Shown here: in pieces, positions 23,546 through 31,710 of the stretch | Layout of the letters: the number at the start of each line of letters is the position of its first letter | How positions within the stretch are numbered: position 1 is the stretch's first letter | Assembly (NCBI GenBank): GCA_016928575.1 | Contig: JAFGKK010000061.1 | Span: 1 to 49,510, forward strand | Source: Anaerolineales bacterium | GTDB lineage: Bacteria; Chloroflexota; Anaerolineae; Anaerolineales; RBG-16-64-43 | Direction of reading: 5' to 3' | DNA length: 49,510 bases | The notes under the pieces: generated by a model | What the model was told of the DNA's origin: nothing | Seen by the model: the letters and a program-made list of their open reading frames with translations, nothing else | Databases searched by the model: none | Made by a program: the position numbers and the translations under genes

Positions 23546-25018
23546 TCAGTTTCCGATGATCCTCATCAACGATTGCACGCCGCTCTCCGCCAGCGGCGCG
23601 ATCCACGCCGGATACACCCCCATCCCCACCAGGAAGAGCATCAGCAGGATGAGCGCCATGGATTCTTTTGCGGTCAGGCGCGTTGCGCCGCGTTCCTGTT
23701 CGGCGGGCAGGCGGCCGAAGAACACGCGGCGCGCGACCGTCAGGATGTACGCCGCCGTCACCACGATCCCCAGCGCGGCCGCGACCGCCGCCGCCGGGGA
23801 GGCCCGCCACAAACCGAGGAACACCGGAAGCTCGGCGATGAACCCCGAAAACCCGGGCATGCCCATCGAGGCCAGGCCGCCGACGAGGAAGGCCGCCGCC
23901 GCCAGCGGCATCCTGCCCGCCAATCCGCCCAGGGCGGGGATCTCGCGCGCATGGGTCCGGTCGTACACCATCCCGACCACGGCGAAGAACAGGGCTGTCA
24001 TCACGCCGTGTGAAAACATCTGCAGCGAGGCGCCGAGCAGGCCCTCGGGGTTGAGCGCGGCGAAGCCGAGCATCACCAGCCCCATGTGCGAGACCGAGGA
24101 GAAGGCAATGACGTACTTGAAATCGGTCTGGGCCAAGGCGATCAGCGCGCCGTAGAGCACGTTGACCAGCGCCAGAACCAGGATCCACGGCATGTGAAAC
24201 GCGGCCCCTTCGGGCATCAGCAGGATGCCCGCCCGCAGGGCGGCGAACGCGCCCAGCTTCATCAGCACCCCGGCGTGCAGCATCGAAACGGCGGTCGGCG
24301 CGGCGGCGTGCCCGTCCGGGCTCCAATTGTGGAACGGGAACAGGCCGCCCAGCACCGCAAAGCCGAGGAAGACGAACGGGAACACCGCCCGCTGCAGGTC
24401 CGGCGGAAAGTCCGCCGCCTCCAGCGCCGGAAGGTCGAAGGTCGGGGACGCCAGGGAAAACACCAGAACCAGCGCGCCGATCAGCGCGACCATCGACCCG
24501 AGGAACAGGTACAGGGTCAGCTTCATCGCCGCATACTCGCGGATCTTCGGCCAACCCCACAGCGCGATCAACAGGTACATCGGGAAAACGGCGATCTCGT
24601 AAAAGAAGAACAGCAGGAAGAGGTCTTGGGCGACGAAAACGCCGAACACGCCGCTGGCGAGGAAGAACAGCAGGGCGAAGAATTCCCGCGGCCGTTCGTC
24701 GATCCCCAGCGAGACGAGCGTGCCGGTGAAGACCGCGATTCCATTCAGCAGGACCAGCGGCAGGCTGATCCCGTTGACGCCGACGTGATAGCCGATCCCC
24801 CAGCGCGGGATCCAGGCGGCGGCTTCTTCCAGTTGGTATCCCCCCGCCCGCAGGTCGTAGGAAAGGTACGCGGCGGCGGAAAGCGCCAAGGCCGCCGCGC
24901 CCACGGTCAGCGCGAATCCGCGGACGGCGCGCACCCGCCCGGCCGGAATAAGCAACAGGACCAAGGCGGAGCCCATGGGCAGGAAGACGAGCAGGGAGAG
25001 CAGAGGAAAGGAGGTCAT
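23546..25018 (-). CDS. nuoM: NADH-quinone oxidoreductase subunit M, second paralogue
   Basis: A 490-residue antiporter-like subunit. It keeps the TM5 Glu (E141, LFFFYEIAVFPMYLL), the TM8 Lys (K254, HAGVLMKLGAF) and the TM12 Glu (GMPGFSGFIAELPVF). The TM7 lysine found in nearly all NuoM proteins is replaced: the aligned segment reads GFAVLGGLFPFHNW, with Leu at position 223 where the neighbour has AVKLPLWPFHTW. An ungapped alignment with the other NuoM supports this. It may be a modified or uncoupled proton channel. Start ATG 25018 is supported by homology to the usual first helix. It follows the first nuoM by 81 bases that contain a palindrome. Confidence 0.92.
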   Translation of the reverse strand: MTSFPLLSLLVFLPMGSALVLLLIPAGRVRAVRGFALTVGAAALALSAAAYLSYDLRAGGYQLEEAAAWIPRWGIGYHVGVNGISLPLVLLNGIAVFTGTLVSLGIDERPREFFALLFFLASGVFGVFVAQDLFLLFFFYEIAVFPMYLLIALWGWPKIREYAAMKLTLYLFLGSMVALIGALVLVFSLASPTFDLPALEAADFPPDLQRAVFPFVFLGFAVLGGLFPFHNWSPDGHAAAPTAVSMLHAGVLMKLGAFAALRAGILLMPEGAAFHMPWILVLALVNVLYGALIALAQTDFKYVIAFSSVSHMGLVMLGFAALNPEGLLGASLQMFSHGVMTALFFAVVGMVYDRTHAREIPALGGLAGRMPLAAAAFLVGGLASMGMPGFSGFIAELPVFLGLWRASPAAAVAAALGIVVTAAYILTVARRVFFGRLPAEQERGATRLTAKESMALILLMLFLVGMGVYPAWIAPLAESGVQSLMRIIGN

Positions 25019-25039
25019 CGTGTGTCTGGCCTCACCATC

Positions 25040-25090
25040 GATCCACGGCTGGAGGGGCGTAGCGACGCTGCGCCCTTACGATCGGGGATC
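25040..25090. repeat. Palindrome between the two nuoM genes
   Basis: AGGGGCGTAGCG and CGCTGCGCCCTT form a hairpin, bracketed by GATCC and GGATC. It is a different family from the other nuo-junction palindromes. Confidence 0.65.
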
Positions 25091-25099
25091 CTGGCGAGG

Positions 25100-26605
25100 T
25101 CATCGTATCGCCGTTCCGATCATTCCCAGTATCCATCCCGGCCACAGGCCGACCGCCAGCGAGAGAATCATCAACGGCGCCATCGCCGCCTGCTCGCGTG
25201 CGCCGATTTCGAGCGCCGCATCCTTCCAGCGTTCGGGCAGGGCCCCGTGCAGGATCCCGCCGATCGCCTTCAACGCGTAAGCGCCGGTGAAGAACAATCC
25301 GCCCGCCGCCGCGCCGACCGCGAGCGGAAACGCCGGAAACGCTCCAAGGATCACCATCAGCTCCGAGACGAACCCGCCCAGCCCCGGCAAGCCGAGCGAG
25401 GCCATCGCGGTGAAGGTCAGGATCCCGCCGAATACAGGCGCGCGCGCGAAGAGGCCGCCCAGGTCCTCGAGCCGGCGGGTGCGGGTCCGCTCGTAGAGCA
25501 CGCCCACCAGCAGGAACATTCCGGCCGCGCTCAGCCCGTGGGTGAACATCTGCAGCGCCGCGCCCCGCAAAGCCAGCCCGGCGGAGGCGCCCTCCGCGCC
25601 GCGGGCCGCCGCAGCGGCAACGCCCAGCACCACGAAGCCCATATGGTTGACCGAGGAATAGGCGACCAGGCGCTTGAGGTCGGCCTGCGCCCAGGCCGCC
25701 AGCGCGCCGAGGACGATCGCCGCCGCGGCCAGGGCGGCGAGCAATGGGGCGGTCCGCGCGGTTTCCTCCGGAAACAGCGGCAGCAGCACGCGCAGGAAAC
25801 CGTACCCGCCCATCTTCAAAAGGACCCCCGCCAGGATCATCGAACCGGCGGTCGGCGCCTCGGTGTGCGCGTCCGGCAGCCAGGTGTGGAACGGCCAAAG
25901 CGGCAGCTTCACCGCGAAGGCGGCCGCCATCCCCCAAAACGCCAGGCCCTTCACCGCGGCGAGGGGCGCGCCGAACAGCATCCCTTGCGAAAGCGCGGGC
26001 CAGCTCTCGACCAGGGCCGTCAGGTCGAAGGTCCCGGCGGCGATCCGCATCGCCTGGACCGCCAACAGCAGGCCCAGCGAGCCGCCCATCGTGTACAGCA
26101 GGAACTTCAGCGCCGCGGCGTCGCGCCTCTCCCCGCCCCACAAATGGATCAGGAAATACATCGGGACCAGGCTGAACTCCCAGAAGAGGAAGAACATCAG
26201 CAGGTCCAGGGAGAGGAACACGCCCAAAACCGCGCTTTCCAGGATCAGCAAGAGGGCCAGAAAGGCGCGCACGTTCTCCCGCACGCCGGCCGCCGCGAGG
26301 AGCGCCGCGGAGGTCAGCAGGGCGGTGAGCAGGACGAGCGGGATCGAGAGGCCGTCCGCCGCCAGAAAATATTCCGCCCCGACCGCTGGATACCAGGCCG
26401 TCCGCTCTTGGAATTGGTAGCCGCCCGCCGCCCCGTCGTAGCCGAGCCAGAGCGCGGCGGCCAGCCCGAGGGGGATCAAGCTGGCGGCGAAGGCGAACGC
26501 CTTCAGCATCTTTCCGCGGCCGGGCAGCAGGAACAACAGCCCCGCCCCCAGCGCGGGGCTGAAGAGGAGAAGCGAGAGGATGTGGCGCGAGAGAAAGTCG
26601 GTCAC
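25100..26605 (-). CDS. nuoM: NADH-quinone oxidoreductase subunit M, first paralogue
   Basis: A 501-residue proton-pumping subunit with the full set of channel residues: TM5 Glu E143 (FFLFWEFSLVPMYFL), TM7 Lys K233 (FAVKLPLWPFHTWLPDAH), TM8 Lys (LAGVLLKMGGYG) and TM12 Glu (GLGGFVSELMVILG). The start is GTG 26605 with AGGAAGGA upstream; part of that ribosome site comes from the palindrome at 26616-26697. It is the more typical of the two NuoM copies. Having two NuoM genes in one cluster is unusual and matches enlarged complex I variants. Confidence 0.93.
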   Translation of the reverse strand: MTDFLSRHILSLLLFSPALGAGLLFLLPGRGKMLKAFAFAASLIPLGLAAALWLGYDGAAGGYQFQERTAWYPAVGAEYFLAADGLSIPLVLLTALLTSAALLAAAGVRENVRAFLALLLILESAVLGVFLSLDLLMFFLFWEFSLVPMYFLIHLWGGERRDAAALKFLLYTMGGSLGLLLAVQAMRIAAGTFDLTALVESWPALSQGMLFGAPLAAVKGLAFWGMAAAFAVKLPLWPFHTWLPDAHTEAPTAGSMILAGVLLKMGGYGFLRVLLPLFPEETARTAPLLAALAAAAIVLGALAAWAQADLKRLVAYSSVNHMGFVVLGVAAAAARGAEGASAGLALRGAALQMFTHGLSAAGMFLLVGVLYERTRTRRLEDLGGLFARAPVFGGILTFTAMASLGLPGLGGFVSELMVILGAFPAFPLAVGAAAGGLFFTGAYALKAIGGILHGALPERWKDAALEIGAREQAAMAPLMILSLAVGLWPGWILGMIGTAIR

Positions 26606-26615
26606 GGTATTCCTT

Positions 26616-26697
26616 CCTCATCTTTTCCCCCCGCCCCCCTTTCTTCTCCCGGCATAAGCCGGGAGAAGAAAGGGGGGATTTGGGGGTTTGGATGAGG
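26616..26697. repeat. CCTCATC...GATGAGG palindrome between nuoL and nuoM
   Basis: Near-perfect inverted repeat (CCCCCCTTTCTTCTCCCGGC against its complement) ending in CCTCATC/GATGAGG. Same family as 28914-28994 and, more loosely, 49261-49338. Confidence 0.85.
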
Positions 26698-26714
26698 TAA
26701 TAGAAGGCGCGAGA

Positions 26715-28901
26715 TTATGGGACTTTCAACATTCCCCACGCCAGCGCCGCGGCCAGGGCCGAGAAAACAAAAAATGCGATCAGCAGGTATTCCTGCACCC
26801 GCCCGCTCTGCAGCGCGCGCAACCCGCCGGCCGCGCGCCGGCTTGCGCGTCCGATTCCGTCGGCCGCGCCGTTGATCAGCGCAAGATCGACCGCGCCGCG
26901 CAGCACCCGGCCTGCGGAGCCCGCAGCTTTCCACGCGGCACGCAGGATTCCGCCGAGGATCCGTCCGTCGATCCATTCGGACACCAACACCCGCGCCGCC
27001 CAGCGGGCCGGCTCGGCGAAAACCTTGCGGTACAGGTTGTCGAACCGGCAGCCCGCCTGCAAAAATCCGTACGCGCCCCCGAACAGCGCCTCGAGCGGAT
27101 CCTTCCGCCCGGCGCCGTAACGGCGGTGCAGGAGCCAGCCGAGGAGCAATCCGCCGGTGCCGGCCAGGAGCGAAACCGCCAGGACCACGGGGGCGAACGC
27201 GTCGGCCTCGGCCGCCGGACCGCTTTGAATCCAGCGCTGCGGCGATAAAGGCGTCGCGGTTTGGGCGGTCAGGCGCCCGATCCAATCCGGCAGGATCCCG
27301 CCCAGGACGGGAAAATCCTCCGGGATGCCGGCCCAACCGGCGGCGACGGCCGGGACAACCAGGAAGGCGATCGGGGCAAGCATCCAGCGCGACGGCTCGG
27401 CGGCCTGCGCCGCCGCCCGGCTGCGCGGCCGGCCGAGGAAAACCAGCGCCAGCAGGCGCGCGACGTAGACGGCGGTGATCAGCGCCGCGGCCGCCAGGAC
27501 GAGGAAAACGCCCGGCGAGGAATGGAAGGCGCGGGTCAGAATGCCGTCCTTGGACCAGAATCCCGAGGTGACCAGCGGAAGCCCCGCCAACGAGAAGCCC
27601 CCGGCGAGGAACGCCGCAAAGGTCAGCGGCATCCGCGCCGCCAGGCCGCCCATCGCGCGCATATCCTGCGGATCCTCCGCGCCCGCCCCCGCCTGCATCG
27701 CCCCGTGTTCGATGCCGTGGGCGACCGACCCGGCCCCGAGGAACAGCAGGGCCTTGAAGCAGGCGTGCACCGCCAGGTGGAAGGCCGCGGCCGCGGAGGC
27801 GCCGATTCCCGCCGCGGCGACCATGTACCCGAGTTGGGAGACGGTCGAATAGGCCAGCAGGCGCTTGAGGTCGGTCTGGGTCAGCGCGCACGCGGCCGCG
27901 AACAGCGCGCTGGAGGCGCCGAGCAAGGCGGCCGCGCCGCTCGCCGGCGAGCCCGCAACCCAAAGCAGGGGCGCCGTCCGCAGCAGCAGGTACACGCCGG
28001 CTGAGACCATCGTCGCGGCGTGGATCAGCGCCGAGACCGGCGTCGGGCCTTCCATCGCGTCCGGCAGCCAGACGTGCAGCGGCCACTGCGCGCTTTTGCC
28101 GATCGTCCCCGCCAGGAACAGCAGGCCCGCCAATCCGGCGGCGCTCAAACCGGGGACGGCCGAGGGGGCGGCGGCCATCGAAGTCAGATTGTCGGGCGAA
28201 AGGATCTCGCGCAGGGAGAGAGTCCCGCTGAAATTCCAGCACACGGCCATCCCGATCAGCATCAGCACGTCGCCGATCCGGGTGACAAGGAATGCTTTCA
28301 CCGCCGCCCGGCGGGCGCGCTCGCGCCCGTACCAAAACCCGATCAGCAGGTACGAGCACAGCCCCATCACCTCCCAGCCGACGAAGAACGACGCCAGGTT
28401 GTCGGCCAGGACGAGCAGCAGCATTCCGAAGGCAAACAGCGAGAGGAGCGCGAAGAACCGGCCGTAGAGCGGCTCCACGGTCGGAACACGCCGGATGCGC
28501 CCGCCGTCCCGGACCTCCATTCCGCGCGGCGGAAATCCGGGCGCGTCCGCCGGACCCGGGTTCCGGCCGAAATGGTGGTAGCCGATGCTGTAGACGAATA
28601 TCGCAAGCAGCGTGACCATCACAAAAGCCAGCATCAGCACCGTCAGGCCGTCGACCAACACGCCGACCCGCACTGCCGCCGGCCCGGGTATCCAGACGAC
28701 CGATTGCGAGACCGGATTCTGCGCCAGATTCCCGCCCTGCAATGCGCCGATTATTAAAGGAAATGCGCCGGCGGCGGAGAGCAACAGGCTCCCCACGGCG
28801 GCCGCGGTGCTCAGCGCGCGGTTCCGGCGTGTGAACAGCAGGATCACGGCGAAAGCCGCGAGCGGAGGAAGAGGGATCAGGAATGCGGTCGTGGCAAGCA
28901 T
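26715..28901 (-). CDS. nuoL: NADH-quinone oxidoreductase subunit L with extended lateral helix
   Basis: The terminal proton-pumping subunit of the membrane arm, 728 residues against about 613 in E. coli. Channel residues are present: FFVGWEVMGLCSY (TM5 Glu), AGTIGKSAQWPLHVWLPDA (TM7 Lys), AVHACFKALLFL (TM8-9 Lys) and SGFWSKDGIL (TM12 Lys). The C-terminal stretch from FDNLYRKVFAEP to RALQSGRVQEY, which forms the lateral helix clamping the arm, is about 81 residues, roughly 30 more than in E. coli. A second insertion of about 30 residues lies after YSIGYHHFGRN. ATG 28901 matches the family start; the ribosome site is weak (GAGGGG at 13 bases). Confidence 0.93.
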   Translation of the reverse strand: MLATTAFLIPLPPLAAFAVILLFTRRNRALSTAAAVGSLLLSAAGAFPLIIGALQGGNLAQNPVSQSVVWIPGPAAVRVGVLVDGLTVLMLAFVMVTLLAIFVYSIGYHHFGRNPGPADAPGFPPRGMEVRDGGRIRRVPTVEPLYGRFFALLSLFAFGMLLLVLADNLASFFVGWEVMGLCSYLLIGFWYGRERARRAAVKAFLVTRIGDVLMLIGMAVCWNFSGTLSLREILSPDNLTSMAAAPSAVPGLSAAGLAGLLFLAGTIGKSAQWPLHVWLPDAMEGPTPVSALIHAATMVSAGVYLLLRTAPLLWVAGSPASGAAALLGASSALFAAACALTQTDLKRLLAYSTVSQLGYMVAAAGIGASAAAAFHLAVHACFKALLFLGAGSVAHGIEHGAMQAGAGAEDPQDMRAMGGLAARMPLTFAAFLAGGFSLAGLPLVTSGFWSKDGILTRAFHSSPGVFLVLAAAALITAVYVARLLALVFLGRPRSRAAAQAAEPSRWMLAPIAFLVVPAVAAGWAGIPEDFPVLGGILPDWIGRLTAQTATPLSPQRWIQSGPAAEADAFAPVVLAVSLLAGTGGLLLGWLLHRRYGAGRKDPLEALFGGAYGFLQAGCRFDNLYRKVFAEPARWAARVLVSEWIDGRILGGILRAAWKAAGSAGRVLRGAVDLALINGAADGIGRASRRAAGGLRALQSGRVQEYLLIAFFVFSALAAALAWGMLKVP

Positions 28902-28913
28902 GTGCGCTTCGCC

Positions 28914-28994
28914 CCTCATCCAACCCCCTGCCCCCCTTCCTTCTCCCACCATGCGTTGGGAGAAGGAAAGGGGGATTGGGGGGAATGGATGAGG
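28914..28994. repeat. CCTCATC...GATGAGG palindrome between nuoK and nuoL
   Basis: Inverted repeat with core CCCCCTTCCTTCTCCCA against its complement, ends CCTCATCC/GGATGAGG. Same family as 26616-26697. Confidence 0.85.
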
Positions 28995-29006
28995 CGGAGA
29001 GTAAGG

Positions 29007-29315
29007 TCAGCCTTTCATCAGATCCGTCTCTTCCGGAAGGACGGTTTTCCGCAGGCGGTACACCGAAAGGATCAACGCCAGGCCGACCGCGGTTTCCGCC
29101 GCCGCGACCGCCAGCAGGACCGCCGCAAACACCTGCCCGTTCATCTGGCCCGGCGCCGAGTAGCGCCAGCACGCCAGCAGGTTGACGGTCGCCGCGTTGA
29201 GCATCAGCTCGATGCCCATCAGCGCCGCAATGGCGTTGCGCCGGGCGATCGCGCCGTAGAGCCCGACGGCGAACAGCGCGGCGGCGAACACCAGGTACCA
29301 GCTGAGGGGGATCAT
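29007..29315 (-). CDS. nuoK: NADH-quinone oxidoreductase subunit K
   Basis: A 102-residue three-helix subunit, the normal size. The two membrane glutamates required for proton transfer are present: E36 in LMGIELMLNAA and E74 in VAAAETAVGLAL. Start ATG 29315 gives the family N-terminus (MIPLSWYLVFAAALF); no good Shine-Dalgarno sequence is seen. It lies between nuoJ and nuoL, separated from both by palindromic elements of about 80-100 bases. Confidence 0.95.
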   Translation of the reverse strand: MIPLSWYLVFAAALFAVGLYGAIARRNAIAALMGIELMLNAATVNLLACWRYSAPGQMNGQVFAAVLLAVAAAETAVGLALILSVYRLRKTVLPEETDLMKG

Positions 29316-29341
29316 GATTCGGCGGATCCTTTCCTTTACTG

Positions 29342-29520
29342 TGTCATCCCAAGGGACCTTCGATCCCCGAGGAATCGGCCTTCCACGTTGTCATCCTGAG
29401 GGGCTTTTAGGCCCCGAAGGATCGGCGACTCCTTATCAACCCTCCCCATCCCCAATTCCACCCGCCGCCGATTCCTCGCGGCCTGGCGGCCGCTCGGAAG
29501 GCCGGGTCCCGCCGGCCGCG
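29342..29520. repeat. Direct copies of TGTCATCC...GAAGGATCGG palindromes between nuoJ and nuoK
   Basis: Two direct units of about 36 bases (about 29342-29377 and 29390-29426; the second has the strong stem GAGGGGC/GCCCC). A related CGATTCCTCG piece continues to about 29520 inside the nuoJ 3' end. Confidence 0.7.
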
Positions 29521-30005
29521 AGGGCCGCGCCGATCAGCGCCGAGAGCAGCAGCACCGATACGGCTTCGAAAGGTGCAAGAAAGCGGGCGGGATCGGTCAG
29601 CGCCTCCCCCAACTCCGCCACCGCATCCATGGCCGGGAGGGGCGCGGGGGTCAGGTTAAAGTGAACGAACCGGGAAAGTCCGGCGGCGGTCCCCGCAAAG
29701 ACCGCCGCGGCGAGGACCGCCGCCAGCGGCGCGTAGCGGTGGGCCTGCGGCGCGTGATCCTGCAGCTCGCGCCGGGTCAGCATCACCGCCAGCGCGATCA
29801 GCACGGCGATCGCTCCGGCGTAGACGGCCGCTTGGGCGGCGGCGAACAGCGACGCCTCGAGCAGCGCGTACACCGCCGCCACGGCGAACAAACAGCCGAT
29901 CAGCGCGAACGCGGAGCGGACCAGGTTGCGCAGCAGGACCGAGGCGAGGGCCAGTCCGAGCCCGAGGGCGGCGAATCCCAGAAAGACGATTTGGTCGGCG
30001 GTCAT
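29436..30005 (-). CDS. nuoJ: NADH-quinone oxidoreductase subunit J
   Basis: A 189-residue five-helix subunit of the membrane arm, with the conserved TM3 region containing the pi-bulge (AAAQAAVYAGAIAVLIALAVML, here split across helices). ATG 30005 overlaps the nuoH stop (ATGA), which fixes the start. The last roughly 25 residues (TRPSERPPGREESAAGG) are hydrophilic, low-complexity and coincide with a palindromic repeat, so the tail seems to derive from an insertion. It is the partner of NuoH/NuoK in the coupling region. Confidence 0.92.
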   Translation of the reverse strand: MTADQIVFLGFAALGLGLALASVLLRNLVRSAFALIGCLFAVAAVYALLEASLFAAAQAAVYAGAIAVLIALAVMLTRRELQDHAPQAHRYAPLAAVLAAAVFAGTAAGLSRFVHFNLTPAPLPAMDAVAELGEALTDPARFLAPFEAVSVLLLSALIGAALAAGGTRPSERPPGREESAAGGIGDGEG

Positions 30006-31219
30006 GCGGACCCCTCCCGCGCCTCGCCCCCGCCCCTGCCCTGCCCCGTTTGGCGGAGTGCGCCACACGCATGAGGGTCGCGGCGGGGGCGCGGCCGGCG
30101 GCCGAGTAAAGCGGCGGCGGCTCCCGCAATGAGCAGGTTGGCCCCGCACAGCGCGGCGGTCCGGACCCATCCGGGATTTTCCGCCAGGGCGCGGCCGACG
30201 ACGGCGACGGTCCCGACCAGGACGATCATCGCCGGCGTGAGGACTTTCCAGCAAAAATCGAGCATCCGGTCGATGCGGACGCGCGGCAAAGTCCCGCGGG
30301 CCCAGACCAGCAGAGAGTAGACGCCGAAGGCCTTGAGGACAAAGTACAACGCCCCCAGGGTGGGATGCTCCTCCGCCCCCGGCCCCTGCCACCCGCCGAG
30401 GAACAGCACTGCAAACAGCGCCCCGGCCGTGAAGGCGTGCAGGAATTCGGCGGCGTAAAACATGCCGAAGCGGATGCCGGAATACTCCACGTGGAAGCCG
30501 CCCACGATCTCCGACTCGGCCTCGAGCAGATCGAACGGGGCGCGGGCCGTTTCGGCCAGCGCGGCGACAAGGTACGCCAGCGCGGCCAGCGGAGCCGCCG
30601 CCGCGAACCAGATCTCCCGCTGGGCGGCGACGACGCCCTGCAGGCGCATTGTGCCGCTGAGCATCACCGGAACGAGGGCCGCCAGCAGGGCCGGCACCCC
30701 GTAGGAGACGAGCTGGGCCACCGCGCGGAACGCCCCCAGCAGGGCGAACGGATTGTTCGAGGACCACCCCGCCAGGAGGACCGCGAGCGTCCCGAGGGAC
30801 GCAGCCGCCGCCAGGAACAGCACCCCCACGTCGAGGTCCGCCCCCTGGGCTCCGGCCGCGATCGGGATCACCGCCCAAAAACCGACCGCCCCCATCACCG
30901 CGAGGATCGGCGCCAGTTGGAAGAGCGGCCGGTCGGCCCGCGGCGGAATAAAATCCTCTTTCAACACAAGCTTAAGCAGATCGGCGAAGGGCTGGAACAA
31001 GCCGAAGGGGCCCACGCGGTTGGGGCCGATCCGGTCCTGCATCCGGGCGACGGCTTTGCGCTCGAACCAAATGAGAAACACGACGAATAACAGGCCCGAA
31101 AGCCCGAGCAAAAAGGCCCGCGCGACGGCGAAGATCCAGGCGGTCGCAGCGGCGGGAACGCCCCAGCCGGCCAGGATGCCGCTGAGCCAATTGGTGATCG
31201 TGGTGAAGAGGTCGCCCAT
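30002..31219 (-). CDS. nuoH: NADH-quinone oxidoreductase subunit H
   Basis: Forms the quinone-binding heel of complex I. The 405-residue protein shows the signature IWFERKAVARMQDRIGPNRV followed by GPFGLFQPFADLLKLVLKED, and the acidic loop FDLLEAESEIVGGFHVEYSG that leads protons and quinone. Homologues are about 330-370 residues. The extra C-terminal tail of about 30 residues (RRPRPRRDPHACGALRQTGQ and following) is Arg/Gly-rich and lies within a palindrome, so it is probably repeat-derived. ATG 31219 is 18 bases downstream of the nuoA stop. It overlaps nuoJ by 4 bases. The usual neighbours nuoB, C, D, G and I are absent. Confidence 0.94.
   Translation of the reverse strand: MGDLFTTITNWLSGILAGWGVPAAATAWIFAVARAFLLGLSGLLFVVFLIWFERKAVARMQDRIGPNRVGPFGLFQPFADLLKLVLKEDFIPPRADRPLFQLAPILAVMGAVGFWAVIPIAAGAQGADLDVGVLFLAAAASLGTLAVLLAGWSSNNPFALLGAFRAVAQLVSYGVPALLAALVPVMLSGTMRLQGVVAAQREIWFAAAAPLAALAYLVAALAETARAPFDLLEAESEIVGGFHVEYSGIRFGMFYAAEFLHAFTAGALFAVLFLGGWQGPGAEEHPTLGALYFVLKAFGVYSLLVWARGTLPRVRIDRMLDFCWKVLTPAMIVLVGTVAVVGRALAENPGWVRTAALCGANLLIAGAAAALLGRRPRPRRDPHACGALRQTGQGRGGGEAREGSA
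30025..30091. repeat. Palindrome inside the 3' end of nuoH
   Basis: CGCCCCCGCC and GGCGGGGGCG about 47 bases apart bracket the codons for the extra NuoH tail, just before the nuoJ start. Confidence 0.55.
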
Positions 31220-31237
31220 CGGATCGCGCGGCCCGGA

Positions 31238-31594
31238 TTACTGCCAGGCCAGCCCCCCCTTGCGCGCGAGATAAGCCAGGCCCGCGCCGAGCAGGAGCAA
31301 AAACGCAGCCCCCTCTACGGCCGCATAGAGCGGCAGCCGGTTGCAGGCGGCCGCCCAGGGGAACAGAAAGACCGCCTCGACGTCGAAGATCAGGAAGGCC
31401 AGCGCGTACAAATAAAAGGAAGCGCGGAATTGGATGCGGATCGGACCGCGGGCGCGGATGCCGCATTCGTACGGTTCGGCCTTCACGCGGCCGGGACGGC
31501 GCGGACCCAGCCACGCGCCGGCCAGAATCGGCAACAGGGGAAAGAAAACCGCCAGCAGGAAAAAAACGCCGATAAACGCCCAGTCGGATACCAT
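31238..31594 (-). CDS. nuoA: NADH-quinone oxidoreductase subunit A
   Basis: A 118-residue three-helix subunit, the usual size. The conserved loop VKAEPYECGI and the acidic helix LIFDVEAVFLFPWA are intact. It is the first gene of the minus-strand complex I cluster, with a good promoter about 30 bases upstream of ATG 31594 and no strong Shine-Dalgarno sequence. In most genomes nuoB, C and D follow; here nuoH follows directly after 18 bases. Confidence 0.94.
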   Translation of the reverse strand: MVSDWAFIGVFFLLAVFFPLLPILAGAWLGPRRPGRVKAEPYECGIRARGPIRIQFRASFYLYALAFLIFDVEAVFLFPWAAACNRLPLYAAVEGAAFLLLLGAGLAYLARKGGLAWQ

Positions 31595-31624
31595 TGTCGA
31601 TTGTTCCGGGAGGAATGGAGGGGA

Positions 31625-31653
31625 ATGGTAGCAGGTGCGGGAGGAAAAGTCAA
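31625..31653 (-). promoter_or_regulatory. Promoter of the nuo-atp cluster
   Basis: TTGACT, a 17-base spacer and TACCAT on the minus strand. The predicted start is about 25 bases before nuoA. Confidence 0.7.
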
Positions 31654-31710
31654 AGGAGAAGGGACGCCGAAAAAAGCCGCTATAATGGAATCCGCGTTCC
31701 CGCCGGAGTG

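Noticed and set aside
22039-31594. Cluster considered as a Mrp antiporter or membrane-bound hydrogenase
   Set aside because: nuoA, H, J and K with typical complex I motifs are present, and no hydrogenase or MrpA/E/F/G-like genes are seen.
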